In this document: in pieces, positions 17,911 to 27,267 of the stretch
Numbering within the stretch: the stretch's first letter is position 1
Layout of the letters: each line of letters begins with the position of its first letter
Origin: an uncultured Prevotella sp.
Lineage (GTDB): Bacteria; Bacteroidota; Bacteroidia; Bacteroidales; Bacteroidaceae
Direction of reading: 5' to 3'
Assembly (NCBI GenBank): GCA_934204655.1
Contig: CAKPZJ010000016.1
Location: 1 to 53,374, forward strand
Length of the DNA stretch: 53,374 nt
Program-made: the position numbers and the translations under genes
The notes under the pieces: model-generated
Told to the model about the DNA's origin: nothing
The model's database searches: none
The model's input: only the letters and a program-made list of their open reading frames with translations

Positions 17911-17930
17911 GCGGCCCCTAATCCCCCCGA
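17911..17930 (+). repeat. short motif shared with 7351-7370
   Basis: GCGGCCCCTAATCCCCCCGA, two differences from the copy upstream of repeat B. It lies about 120 bases before repeat C. Confidence 0.6.
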
Positions 17931-18048
17931 GAGGGCCGCGAAATAGTCATGCCAATGAATGGGCGGTGGGATGGCGTTAGGGCCAGTGGTCATAATAACC
18001 AAGAGCGCGGCCAAGGCAGTGGCGTGTACCACCGGATCCATTGCAGAA

Positions 18049-18140
18049 AATGAAAAGACCGACCTTTGGCTTTCTAAAGACGGCCTCCGGCTCGCCAAAG
18101 ATGGCTCCCAGCATCGTAAAGGCCGACCTTTACGGTTTCA
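18049..18140 (+). repeat. intergenic repeat copy C (21-nt unit array)
   Basis: AATGAAAAGACC, then TTTCTAAAGACGGCCTCCGG, then TCGCCAAAGATGGCTCCCAG, then a divergent third unit. Same order as copies A and B. The 1-kb gap 17885-18828 holds no other convincing gene; an open frame from 18041 to 18331 covers the array but its translation is not kept among copies beyond the repeat. An eight-G run lies at 18267-18274. Confidence 0.7.
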
Positions 18141-18663
18141 GAGACCGTCTTCTTCTGTTATCGGGGTGGCTACGACTCACACCCTTGTTATCTTACCTCT
18201 CTCCGTGGGTACTTGGCATTTACTCTTTGAACTTTCTGGGGCTTTCATTTCTCTCTCTTCTCCCTCGGGGGGGGATGGTCGGCCGTGTTGGGACAGTTAA
18301 GAAAAGCAAAAAGATAGTAGATGGCCTATGAGATATGACAAATGGCAAGTAGGAGACTTGCTTTGGACGAAAATACATCATCTGCTGCCCCCTAAATGCT
18401 GTAAAAATGTATAGAATGACCGATACATATTTACCTATAGATACCCTCTGCGCGCAGGTTGATGGCAGACGGGTGCATGGCCACCCATCAGCGCGGTAAA
18501 AAGGTAGTGCTCATAGCCTTTTCGACCATTTCTCCAATAGATGTAACAGTGCCTTTTTCGGCCCTTATGTCCCTCTCGGCAGTCAGTGTCCTGGCTCTGT
18601 GTGCGCGCACAGCCGCGGAAGTCAGAAAAGTAAGTGTTAAAAAGCTAATTTTTACCCTTAAAA

Positions 18664-18696
18664 TTTGGGGTGATACTTTTTTTTTTGCTAAATTTG
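18664..18696 (+). promoter_or_regulatory. promoter of the SusCD locus
   Basis: TTTG (18664-18667) and TAAATTTG (18689-18696) with 21 nt between them. The T-rich spacer is notable. Leader of about 125 nt before ATG 18829. Confidence 0.75.
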
Positions 18697-18828
18697 TGGC
18701 CGTCTTACTATAATAACTCTAAAAAATGGCAGCAAGTGGCCATGAGAGTGTGAATAAAACCTAATAGAGTAGTATAAGTATTGGCTGAAGAATTTATGTC
18801 TAACTTAATTAATATAAAGTTCAACGCT

Positions 18829-21800
18829 ATGAATGAAAAGCAATTTCTAAAATTGTGCTTTTCGGCAGCCTTGTGCATGGGCGCAGTGAGTGCTAACGCA
18901 GCGGCTACGGCCAATGTGGGAACCACTTACTCCGTACAGCAGGCAAACGAGAAGCAGGTTAGCGGACAAATCTTTGATGAAAACGGAGAGCCCGTTATCG
19001 GCGCCACCGTTACAGTTAAGGGTACCAAGACCGCTGTGCCTACCGATGTAGATGGTAAATTTACCATGAAGGCTCCTGCTGGGAGCACACTTGTCATTAC
19101 TTATCTGGGTTATACTACCACAGAGGTTGCCGCAGGTAAGGATATCAAGGTAACGCTGAAGCCCGATAACCAGGTGCTGAACGAGGTAGTAGTGACAGCC
19201 CTTGGTATCAAGAAAGAGGCCAAGTCACTTTCATACAATGTACAGCAGCTCGGCGGCGATGCTGTAACTAAGGTTCAGGATGCTAACTTCGTTAACTCTC
19301 TGAACGGTAAGGTGGCCGGTGTTCAGTTCTCACAGAGTTCTGCCGGTGCTGGTTCTGCTACCCGCGTTGTGATGCGTGGTATCAAGTCTATCAACGGTAA
19401 CAATGGCGCTCTCTATGTAATAGACGGTGTGCCAATGCCAAACCTGCAGAGCTCGCAGGAATCGACCATGTTCGGCGGTGCTGGTTCTACCGGAGACTCT
19501 GCTGCCGACATCAACCCCAATGATATCGAGAGTATCTCTGTACTGAGCGGCCCCTCGGCAGCAGCTCTCTATGGTTCAGATGCCTCTAACGGTGTGATAC
19601 TTATCACCACCAAGAAGGGCCAGGCCGGTCGTTTGGATGTTACATATAGTGGTAGCTTCCAGTTCTCTCGTCCTTTCGTGACCCACAAGTTCCAGAATAC
19701 TTACGGGCCGACGTCTACAGGATCCTTCGACAGCTGGGGCAACAAGCTCTCTACTCCTTCGAGCTATGACCCCAACGACTTCTTCCAGACCGGAACCAAC
19801 ATCTCTAACACCGTGTCAGTTTCTACAGGTACAGACAAGAACCAGACATACCTGTCTCTCGGTGCTACCAATTCTACCGGTCTTATCCACAACAACGACT
19901 TCGACCGTTATAACCTCAACTTCCGTAATACGGCTAAGTTCTGTGACGATAAGCTGACGCTCGACTTCAACTACACGCTGTCTAACATCCGCGAGCAGAA
20001 CATGATTACTCAGGGTCAGTATCACAACCCTCTGTACACCTTGTATCTTTTCCCCGCAGGTGGCGATTGGCAGGGTATGCAGTACTACAGCCGTCACGAC
20101 CTCTCTCGTAACCTCGAAACCCAGTACTGGCCATGGCTCGATCAGGGCGACCTGATGGAGAACCCATACTGGATAGCCGAGAAAGAAAAGTTCGTGAACC
20201 ACAAGGTGCGCAACATGATAACCGCCTCACTCAAGTGGGATGTTACCAAGTGGCTCTCGCTGACCGGCCGTGTGAAATATGACAACAGTAGCAACCGTTT
20301 CGAGCAGAAGTTCAATGCCGGTACCAAGCTGCAGTTTGCTTCAGCTGCCGGTTACTATGAGCTGCGCAACCAGAACGCCAGCCAGCTCTATGCCGAGGCT
20401 TTTGCTACTATCAACAAGTACTGGAACGACAACGAGTGGAGCCTTACCGGTGTGGTAGGTACCAACTACGACCGTCGCGACACCAAGGAGGAGAGTGCTT
20501 CGGGTAACCTGGCTACCGTTCCCAATAAGTTTACCCTCAACAACCTCGACCCCTCTGATCCTAAGTTTAAGCTGAGTCAGAAGTACACAGAGCGCCGCAT
20601 CAAGCAGGCCGTTTACGGCAGTGCCCAGTTGGGTTATAAGAGCTTGGCTTATCTTGACCTTACCGCACGTAACGACTGGTCATCGGCCCTTGCTCCGTTT
20701 AACAAGTCTTACTTCTACTGGTCTGGTGGTATCTCTGGTATCTGGACTGATATCTTCCCCGTTCTCAAGACAGGCGATTGGCTCAACTACTTCAAGACCC
20801 GCATCTCTTATTCAGAGGTAGGTAATGACCCATCGGACCCCTATCTGACCACCACGACCTACGGTATCTCTGCCAGTGGTCCTAATCTTACTACATCTAA
20901 GAAGAACCCCAACCTGAAGGCTGAGCTTACCAAGTCATGGGAGGCTGGTTTCGACTTCGTGCTGTTCCAGAACAAGTTGAAGATTAACGCCACGCTTTAC
21001 AAGTCTCGTACTTATAACCAGTTCTTCAATATCCAGCTTGACGAAGCATCTGGTTACACCAATATGTGGGTAAATGGTGGTACTGTCGACAACAAGGGTG
21101 TCGAGCTCTCAGCTCGCTTCAACCAGCCTCTTGGCCCCGTTCAGTGGGAAACTTATCTTACCTGGACCCTCAACCGTAACAAGGTTAAGGAAGTTAGCGC
21201 CGAGTACACTGATCCAGAGACAGGCGAGAAATATTCGATGAAGGATGCTATGAATTTGGGTGGTTTCAATGGTACCCGCAACACCATCGTCAAGGGTGGT
21301 AACCTTACCGATATATATGTTCGTACCTTGGCCACTGGTGAACATGGTGAAATAGTAGTAGATCCGCAGGACAAGTCTATCAAGGTAGATGCCAATAGAT
21401 ATATCAATGCAGGTCATACTACACCTAACTATAACCTCTCTTGGGGTAACAGTTTCAGCTGGAAGGGCTTTAACCTCGGCTTCCTGTTCAACTACCGTCA
21501 GGGTGGTATCGTAGTATCACTCACCGAGTCGCTGATGGATGCTTACGGTTCGTCAAAGACCAGTGCCGACGCACGTGATGCCGGTGGTGTAGTAATCAAT
21601 GGTATGGGTGGCTACAACCCCCAGGCTTACTATCAGACTATAGCAAGTACCACGCAGACCATCGCTTCGCAGTATGTGTACAGCGCTACCAACCTGCGCC
21701 TGCAGGAGCTGTCATTCGGTTACGACTTCCCCATTACTAAATATGTAAAGTGGGTTAAGGGACTCAACCTTTCATTCGTGGCTCACAACCTGTGGATGAT

Positions 21801-21924
21801 TTACTGCAAGGCACCGTTCGATCCAGAGCTGACAGCCTACAGCGGTACTTACAATCAGGGCATTGACTTCTTTATGCAGCCAAGTTCACGCAACCTGGGC
21901 TTCTCAGTAAAGGTTAAATTCTAA
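18829..21924 (+). CDS. SusC-family TonB-dependent outer-membrane glycan transporter
   Basis: A 1031-residue outer-membrane importer. After the signal peptide (ends near SANAA) come a carboxypeptidase-regulatory-like domain (residues about 45-120, GQIFDENGEPVIGATVTVKG), a TonB-box/plug region (LNEVVVTALGIKK ... NGALYVIDGVPM ... GSDASNGVILITTKKG) and a large barrel ending SSRNLGFSVKVKF with terminal Phe. Length and order are those of SusC/RagA proteins. It pairs with the SusD protein encoded 21 nt downstream to bind and import oligosaccharides. ATG 18829 is chosen because it gives the signal peptide MNEKQFLKLCFSAALC; the frame extends upstream to 18781 only through a weak TTG start. No SusR, HTCS or ECF regulator gene adjoins. 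Confidence 0.95.
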   Translation: MNEKQFLKLCFSAALCMGAVSANAAATANVGTTYSVQQANEKQVSGQIFDENGEPVIGATVTVKGTKTAVPTDVDGKFTMKAPAGSTLVITYLGYTTTEVAAGKDIKVTLKPDNQVLNEVVVTALGIKKEAKSLSYNVQQLGGDAVTKVQDANFVNSLNGKVAGVQFSQSSAGAGSATRVVMRGIKSINGNNGALYVIDGVPMPNLQSSQESTMFGGAGSTGDSAADINPNDIESISVLSGPSAAALYGSDASNGVILITTKKGQAGRLDVTYSGSFQFSRPFVTHKFQNTYGPTSTGSFDSWGNKLSTPSSYDPNDFFQTGTNISNTVSVSTGTDKNQTYLSLGATNSTGLIHNNDFDRYNLNFRNTAKFCDDKLTLDFNYTLSNIREQNMITQGQYHNPLYTLYLFPAGGDWQGMQYYSRHDLSRNLETQYWPWLDQGDLMENPYWIAEKEKFVNHKVRNMITASLKWDVTKWLSLTGRVKYDNSSNRFEQKFNAGTKLQFASAAGYYELRNQNASQLYAEAFATINKYWNDNEWSLTGVVGTNYDRRDTKEESASGNLATVPNKFTLNNLDPSDPKFKLSQKYTERRIKQAVYGSAQLGYKSLAYLDLTARNDWSSALAPFNKSYFYWSGGISGIWTDIFPVLKTGDWLNYFKTRISYSEVGNDPSDPYLTTTTYGISASGPNLTTSKKNPNLKAELTKSWEAGFDFVLFQNKLKINATLYKSRTYNQFFNIQLDEASGYTNMWVNGGTVDNKGVELSARFNQPLGPVQWETYLTWTLNRNKVKEVSAEYTDPETGEKYSMKDAMNLGGFNGTRNTIVKGGNLTDIYVRTLATGEHGEIVVDPQDKSIKVDANRYINAGHTTPNYNLSWGNSFSWKGFNLGFLFNYRQGGIVVSLTESLMDAYGSSKTSADARDAGGVVINGMGGYNPQAYYQTIASTTQTIASQYVYSATNLRLQELSFGYDFPITKYVKWVKGLNLSFVAHNLWMIYCKAPFDPELTAYSGTYNQGIDFFMQPSSRNLGFSVKVKF

Positions 21925-21945
21925 ATTAAAGGAGAATTATCAATT

Positions 21946-23550
21946 ATGAAATCAATTATCAAATATACATTGCTTGGTGCGTTGACGCTCGGCTTCACTG
22001 GCTGTACCGACAATTTCACCGATATCAATACCAACCCTTACGAGGCCACTGACGATGACCTGGAGAAGGACAACCTTACCGTGGGCTCTTTCTTCCAGCA
22101 GATGGTGCTTCGCCTGGTACCTTTCACGGCAAGTGGTCAGCAGGATGACTCATTCGCATCAACAGGTTCTTACCAGCACTTCCAAGGACTCTGCTCAGAC
22201 TGGTATTCTGGCTATGTAGGCCCTACCGGTACATGGGCCAATGGTAACCACAACGGTAACTACTACTTCACAGGTCGTTGGGGTAACTCTATGTACAGAC
22301 AGAACTTTACTCAGGTAATGGCTCCATGGGCTACAGTTGTTAAGAATGCTACCAAGAACAATATGCCCGAGGTGGCCGCTTTGGCTACAGTCGTAAAGGT
22401 ATATGGTATGCACCGTGTAACCGACCAGTATGGCCCTATTCCCTATGTTGACTATGTTTCGGGTAGTACCGAGAACAAGTTTAACAGCCAGGAAGAAGTG
22501 TACAATAAGTTCTTTGAGGAGCTTGACAATGCTATCGAAGTGCTGGCCCCATTCGCCGCTTCAGGTCAGAAGATTTTGGCAGACTTCGATTATATCTATC
22601 AAGGCGATGCTACGCGTTGGGCCAAGTTCGCCAATACTCTCCGTCTGCGTCTCGCCATGCGTGTAGTTTATGCTAATGCAGCCCTGGCACAGCAGGAGGC
22701 CGAGAAGAGTGTCAACTCTACCGTTGGTTTCCTTGAGGAGGCCAATGACCGTGCCGTAGTTTCGGGCATCACTATGATGAATCCTATCTACGAGCAGGCT
22801 TATAGCTGGAACGAGGAGCGTATGAGCGCCTCTATGGATGCTTATATGAATGGTTATAATGACCCACGTCGGGCTGTCTACTTCAAGCCCGCTGCCGATG
22901 ATAACAAGTATCATGGTGTACGCTTGGGTATCAATATGGCCGGTGGTAACAGCGCCTATACGGGTGGCAAGATTTCTAACTTCAACGTTACTTCCAGCTC
23001 TACCGTACCTTATATGAGCAGCTCAGAGAGTTTCTTCCTGCGTGCCGAAGGTGCATTGCGTGGCTGGAACATGGGCGGTACAGCTCAGCACTTCTATGAG
23101 GCTGGTATCAAGGCGTCAATGGCCGAGCAGGGCATCTCTGCCGATCCTACCGATTATATCAACAGCACAGCCGAGCCTATCGCCTTTGTTGATAACACCG
23201 GTAATGGTGGCGATGCAGCACAGCCCAGTACTATCTGTGTAAAGTGGGACGATGCTGCCAGCTTCGAAACTAACTTGGAACGCATTATCACCCAGAAGTG
23301 GATTGCCAACTTCATGATTTCGCCTGAGGGTTGGGCAGAGTTCCGTCGTACTGGCTATCCTAAGCTGTTCCCCACTACGCGTAACAGCAATAGTGGTACC
23401 ATCAATACCAATACTCAGATACGCCGTATGCCTTATCCCCAGGATCTCTATGACAACAACCGCGAGGCAGTGGAGGCTGGCGTGCAGCTCCTCGGTGGTG
23501 GCGATAATGGCGGAACCCGTCTCTGGTGGGACAAGAACACCAATCATTAA
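21946..23550 (+). CDS. SusD/RagB-family surface glycan-binding lipoprotein
   Basis: A 534-residue lipoprotein (GFTGC, Cys20) followed by TDNFTDINTNP, the usual start of SusD-like proteins. Helical TPR-like segments (MPEVAALATVVKVYGMHRVT and YNKFFEELDNAIEVLAPF) and the C-terminal part (WIANFMISPEGWAEFRRTGYP ... RRMPYPQDLYDNNREAV) are characteristic of the SusD_2/SusD family. It caps the SusC barrel and delivers glycan. The gap to susC is 21 nt and contains AAAGGAG. It is followed after 30 nt by the GH18 gene. Confidence 0.93.
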   Translation: MKSIIKYTLLGALTLGFTGCTDNFTDINTNPYEATDDDLEKDNLTVGSFFQQMVLRLVPFTASGQQDDSFASTGSYQHFQGLCSDWYSGYVGPTGTWANGNHNGNYYFTGRWGNSMYRQNFTQVMAPWATVVKNATKNNMPEVAALATVVKVYGMHRVTDQYGPIPYVDYVSGSTENKFNSQEEVYNKFFEELDNAIEVLAPFAASGQKILADFDYIYQGDATRWAKFANTLRLRLAMRVVYANAALAQQEAEKSVNSTVGFLEEANDRAVVSGITMMNPIYEQAYSWNEERMSASMDAYMNGYNDPRRAVYFKPAADDNKYHGVRLGINMAGGNSAYTGGKISNFNVTSSSTVPYMSSSESFFLRAEGALRGWNMGGTAQHFYEAGIKASMAEQGISADPTDYINSTAEPIAFVDNTGNGGDAAQPSTICVKWDDAASFETNLERIITQKWIANFMISPEGWAEFRRTGYPKLFPTTRNSNSGTINTNTQIRRMPYPQDLYDNNREAVEAGVQLLGGGDNGGTRLWWDKNTNH

Positions 23551-23580
23551 TTATCTAATTAACTAAAGAGAATTATAATT

Positions 23581-24555
23581 ATGAAATTGAAAATATTTTT
23601 TGGTGCATGTGCCTTGGCCATCATGGGCTCTTCTCTCACCAGCTGCGATACAGATGTTGAGAAGATAGATATCCAGGACCCTTACAAGTACGATGCACAG
23701 TACTATAAGAATCTGCGCGATTTTCACAACTCGGATCACGAGATTTCATACTGCTACTATGACTCATGGTCTTACTCGCAGTCTCCTAACTCTTACGGTC
23801 AGCGCTTCATCGGTCTTCCCGATAGTCTTGATATCATCAACCTTTGGGGCGATGTGGTTACTAAGGAGAAATATCCTGTAGCCTATGCCGATATGAAGTA
23901 CTGCCAGGAGGTTAGAGGTCAGAAGTTTGTGATGCACGGTGATGCTTCTAACTATCACCACACTTTCTGGTATCGTGATGAGAACCTCGTTATCGACAAG
24001 AGCCGTCAGGTAGACCTCAGCAATATCTCTGCCAGTGGCCTGAGCCGTGAGGAAGCTATCCGTGCTTATGCCCGCTGGGCTGTCGATACTGTTGTTAAGT
24101 GCGAGCTTGATGGTGTCGACTTCGACTACGAGGGCTGGAACAACCAGGATATGATTTGGGTAGCCGATGAGTGCAACAAGTACTTCGGCCCCGAAGGCAA
24201 GTGGCCCGAGAAGCTCTTTATCATCGACTTCTTTGGTGGTTCGCCCAGTGGTTGTGATGACGTTACCGATTACTTCGTCCGCCAGGCTTACTCTTGGCAG
24301 ATAGGCTTCTCCACCGGCAACTCTGGTCGTCCCTACGAGAAGTTAGTGCTCTGCGAGAGTACTGGTGCCGAGGCTGCCAACGGTGGTAAGGATGGTGCCA
24401 TGGTACGCGAGTATGCAGCCTTTGAGCCTGCCTCTGGCCGTAAGGGTGGTTTCGGAGCTTTCTATATCGACTACAACTACCAGTCTACCTCTGGTATTCC
24501 TTACAAGGAGTTCCGTGAGGCCATTCAGATCCAGAACCCTGCTATTAAAAAGTAA
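23581..24555 (+). CDS. GH18 family surface glycosidase (endo-beta-N-acetylglucosaminidase-like) lipoprotein
   Basis: A 324-residue lipoprotein (LTSC, Cys22) with acidic residues after the lipid site. The GH18 catalytic signature DxxDxDxE is D177-G-V-D-F-D-Y-E184, with E184 the catalytic acid and D182 the assisting residue of the substrate-assisted mechanism. The short single-domain form next to susCD and DUF1735 genes resembles the endo-beta-N-acetylglucosaminidases of Bacteroides N-glycan loci, which cut the chitobiose core and free the glycan from proteins. Chitinase activity is an alternative that sequence reading cannot exclude. It is predicted to act at the cell surface before import. 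Confidence 0.88.
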   Translation: MKLKIFFGACALAIMGSSLTSCDTDVEKIDIQDPYKYDAQYYKNLRDFHNSDHEISYCYYDSWSYSQSPNSYGQRFIGLPDSLDIINLWGDVVTKEKYPVAYADMKYCQEVRGQKFVMHGDASNYHHTFWYRDENLVIDKSRQVDLSNISASGLSREEAIRAYARWAVDTVVKCELDGVDFDYEGWNNQDMIWVADECNKYFGPEGKWPEKLFIIDFFGGSPSGCDDVTDYFVRQAYSWQIGFSTGNSGRPYEKLVLCESTGAEAANGGKDGAMVREYAAFEPASGRKGGFGAFYIDYNYQSTSGIPYKEFREAIQIQNPAIKK

Positions 24556-24575
24556 TTATATAAATACGTATAAAC

Positions 24576-25784
24576 ATGAAACTCAGAATAAATATCATTT
24601 CCGCAGCTTTGCTGATGCTTACAGGCAGTGTGTTCACCGCCTGTAACTCAGAGGGCGACGATTTTGATTGGGACAAGTCTGCTCTCTTTGTCTCAGGTAC
24701 AGAGAACAACCCAGTCGTAAAATTCGTGGTCGAGGATACTCCCGCCAGCTATGCCGTAACGGTGCAGTCGACTAAGAAGGTGGACAGCAAGGTAGATATA
24801 GAGCTGGCTATCGATGCCTCTACTGTAGATGCCTACAATGAGGCCAACGGTACCAACTATGTAGCTGCTCCTGAGGGTAGCGTAGAACTCGAAACCTCTA
24901 AGGTGAGCATTGCTGCTGGTTCGGCCATTTCTACGGCTGCCAATGTCAAGGTGCTCAGCACAGAAGACCTGGTCGAGGGTCGTAACTATGTTATCCCTGT
25001 AACCGTCAAGTCGGTAAGCCAGGGTGACGTGATACCTACCTCGAAGACCATCTTCCTGCGCATATCACGCGTTATCAACTTCTACGCCATCCAGGCTGAT
25101 TATGGAGCTTCTTCTAACTTCATCTTCGACGAGCCTGTACACCTGTCTACCTTCACTTACGAGGTTAAGATTTATCCTCAGGGCCTGCATCGTCGTAACT
25201 ATCCTCAGCGTTTCCTCGCCCTTGAGCAGAAAGACGAGTCTAAGTCACTCCTGCTGCGCTTTAACGAGGCCAACTCTGACAACAAGCTGCAGACCATCCT
25301 CGCTGGTAACAAGATTATGTCTAACACTCAGTTTGAGAATGGCAGCTGGTATCTGCTCACTTGGGTTTATGATGGTGCCAATGTCTATTTCTACGTTAAC
25401 GGAACTCTTGACACCTCTGGTGCAGCTGCCATCAATGGTATCGACTTCCAGCGCTATGAGATGGGTATGTCTTATCAAGGTTATAACAGCCAGCAGTTCT
25501 TTGCTCACCGCTTCTGTGAGCTCCGTATCTGGAACCGAGCCCTGTCTACCAGCGAGATTAACGCCAATATGTGTGGCGCTGACCCACAGAGTGAGGGCCT
25601 GGTAGCTTACTGGAAGTTCAATGAGGGTACCGGTCATGTATTCAAGGATGCCTCTAACCACGGCATGGATATGGACTGGAGCAAGACCAAGCGTGCCGTA
25701 CGCGGTGACGATCTCACGGATACTCCTAATGCTGCCAACAGCATCAACTGGGTTAAGGACGATATCAATAAGTGTGCACAGTAA
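24576..25784 (+). CDS. DUF1735 and LamG-like domain surface lipoprotein
   Basis: A 402-residue lipoprotein (VFTAC, Cys23). Residues about 40-165 match the DUF1735 pattern (ELAIDASTVDAYNEANGTNY ... LPEG-like stretch, then RNYVIPVTVKSVS). Residues about 175-370 form a LamG/concanavalin-A-like beta sandwich (FTYEVKIYP, SWYLLTWVYDGANVYFYVNG, ELRIWNRALSTSEINANM, LVAYWKFNEGTG). Such proteins act as accessory surface glycan-binding proteins in polysaccharide utilization loci. It sits between the GH18 gene and a second DUF1735 protein, with a 20-nt gap on each side. Confidence 0.88.
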   Translation: MKLRINIISAALLMLTGSVFTACNSEGDDFDWDKSALFVSGTENNPVVKFVVEDTPASYAVTVQSTKKVDSKVDIELAIDASTVDAYNEANGTNYVAAPEGSVELETSKVSIAAGSAISTAANVKVLSTEDLVEGRNYVIPVTVKSVSQGDVIPTSKTIFLRISRVINFYAIQADYGASSNFIFDEPVHLSTFTYEVKIYPQGLHRRNYPQRFLALEQKDESKSLLLRFNEANSDNKLQTILAGNKIMSNTQFENGSWYLLTWVYDGANVYFYVNGTLDTSGAAAINGIDFQRYEMGMSYQGYNSQQFFAHRFCELRIWNRALSTSEINANMCGADPQSEGLVAYWKFNEGTGHVFKDASNHGMDMDWSKTKRAVRGDDLTDTPNAANSINWVKDDINKCAQ

Positions 25785-25804
25785 TTAAAAGGAGACTCAA
25801 AGTT

Positions 25805-26821
25805 ATGAAGATAAATATCAAATATGCCGCGCTCAGCCTTTTGGCTGTAGCCGGCATCACAATGACTTCGTGCTCTGACGATGAAAGCTACGATGTATAT
25901 GGCAACCCTAACAACCTCGTCTATTTCCAGGCCAATGCTGACAACACCTTTACGGGTACAGTGGCTCATACGCCAGTAGGCGACTTCGGTGGTGTCAGCG
26001 CTAAGTTCCCCGTACGTATCCTGCGTCCCGCCTCGTGCGACACTAAGGTTACTGCCATGGTCGATGCATCGCTCGTTGAGGAGTATAATGCTGCTCACAA
26101 TACCGACTATAAGGCTATGCCTGAGAGCGCAGTCAACCTGGGCGGTATGACCGTTACTATTAAGAAGGGTGCCGTAAAGGCCGATGATTCTATCAAGGTG
26201 TCTCTCAAGGACGAAGCTCTCGCCTCACTCACCGAGAAGGCTTACCTGCTTCCTATCCGCCTGTCGCAGATTCAGGGTGACGGCAAGGGTAGCGAGGAGC
26301 GTGGCTTTGGCTATATCATTGTTAACACCGAGACCAAGCTCATCAAGGATATCGAGTCTAAGGATGATGTAACGGGCACTCTGCTTACCGACTATACAGG
26401 TTGGACAGCCAAATACAGTCCTGGCAGTGACATCGATGTGGCCCAGCTCTTTGATGGCAATTTGGAGAATGGTGCCGCCCTGCGTGCCGATGGTGACGGT
26501 GGCCGTACCAAGGTCATTGCTTTCGACATGGGTGCCACCAAGAATGTCAGCGGTTTCCGTTTCGCCCGTTACTATAAGGACTATTATGGATGGTGGCAGG
26601 ATGAGTACTATTTCTCGTCAGTCAAGATAGAGTTCAGTACCGACGGCTCTACCTGGAACGAGGCTGGTACGGCTACCGAGAGTGCCATGCCTAAGTCTGA
26701 GGGTTATCAGTACTGCTCGTTCTACGGTGGCGTATCTGCCCGCTATCTCCGTTTCTCATTCGAGAGTGGTGAGTCAACGGTTTCCAGCTTGGCTGAACTG
26801 GGCGTATATGTGGCTAATTAA
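25805..26821 (+). CDS. DUF1735 and F5/8 type C (discoidin) domain surface lipoprotein
   Basis: A 338-residue lipoprotein (TMTSC, Cys23, followed by SDDE, a surface-export motif). Residues about 35-165 repeat the DUF1735 pattern (AMVDASLVEEYNAAHNTDY, YLLPIRLSQI). Residues about 195-338 are a discoidin-like carbohydrate-binding domain (VAQLFDGNLENGAAL, KVIAFDMGATKNVSGFRFAR, SARYLRFSFESG). ATG 25805 is chosen since it opens the lipoprotein signal; the open frame reaches 25772. It is the last gene of the locus, followed by a terminator at 26855-26885. Presumed role: surface glycan binding that feeds the SusCD importer. Confidence 0.88.
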   Translation: MKINIKYAALSLLAVAGITMTSCSDDESYDVYGNPNNLVYFQANADNTFTGTVAHTPVGDFGGVSAKFPVRILRPASCDTKVTAMVDASLVEEYNAAHNTDYKAMPESAVNLGGMTVTIKKGAVKADDSIKVSLKDEALASLTEKAYLLPIRLSQIQGDGKGSEERGFGYIIVNTETKLIKDIESKDDVTGTLLTDYTGWTAKYSPGSDIDVAQLFDGNLENGAALRADGDGGRTKVIAFDMGATKNVSGFRFARYYKDYYGWWQDEYYFSSVKIEFSTDGSTWNEAGTATESAMPKSEGYQYCSFYGGVSARYLRFSFESGESTVSSLAELGVYVAN

Positions 26822-26854
26822 AACACTTACCTAATATAACAATCTTTTAATTGG

Positions 26855-26885
26855 GGTGCTGGGCATAGGCTCAGTGCCCTTTTTG
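26855..26885 (+). terminator. terminator of the SusCD locus
   Basis: GGGTGCTGGGC pairs with GCTCAGTGCCC (two G-U pairs) around an ATAG loop, followed by TTTTT. Confidence 0.85.
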
Positions 26886-26980
26886 TTTGCCGTTGTTATC
26901 AAGTGCAGCCCCTCATTGCGATTGGCATTATCTCTCACGGCCAAGTCCTCATTTATAGCCATTGCCCCACCGTCCGTGAG

Positions 26981-27016
26981 GATGATAAAAATGCAGCGCG
27001 CTGCATTTTTATCATC
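26981..27016. repeat. perfect 36-bp palindrome
   Basis: The 18 bases GATGATAAAAATGCAGCG are followed without any loop by their exact reverse complement. A partial second copy follows at 27026-27053. The surrounding gap 26886-27182 contains no gene that I can support. Confidence 0.9.
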
Positions 27017-27025
27017 GGAATAGCA

Positions 27026-27053
27026 GAAAAAAGCAGTGCGCTGCATTTTTTTC
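27026..27053. repeat. imperfect second copy of the palindrome
   Basis: AAAAAAGCAGTG followed by CGCTGCATTTTTTT resembles the core of the palindrome at 26981-27016 with one T-G change and an A-A mismatch. Confidence 0.65.
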
Positions 27054-27139
27054 TCGGCCGAAATCACGTATTTGCAGTTGCATTACATTATTACGACATA
27101 GTCTGGATATATCCCGGCACGTAAATACAGGACAATTTG

Positions 27140-27169
27140 CGCGCCTGTTAGGACAACGGGCGCGTTTTT
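27140..27169 (+). terminator. hairpin with T run, no evident upstream gene
   Basis: CGCGCC (27140-27145) pairs with GGCGCG (27159-27164) and TTTTT follows. It lies upstream of the promoter at 27183-27213 and after the palindromes, so it may end read-through or a small transcript. Confidence 0.6.
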
Positions 27170-27182
27170 CCCTGCTTTTTTC

Positions 27183-27213
27183 TTGGTCGGTTGCGCTTTA
27201 GTAACTATATTTG
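27183..27213 (+). promoter_or_regulatory. promoter and leader hairpin of the first small barrel gene
   Basis: TTG (27183-27185) and TATATTTG (27206-27213) with 20 nt between. The first bases of the expected transcript, 27216-27238, form GTGGCTCTT paired with AAGAGCAC (one bulge). Confidence 0.7.
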
Positions 27214-27267
27214 CAGTGGCTCTTGAAGAGAAGAGCACTTTAAGTTAAACCAAAAATTGAAAAAAAC

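Noticed and set aside
18041..18331. 96-codon frame covering repeat C, beginning with a MKRP-like segment
   Set aside because: The first 30 residues resemble the translation of copies A and B, but only because the DNA repeats; beyond the array nothing is shared. Kept as repeat, though expression was not tested.
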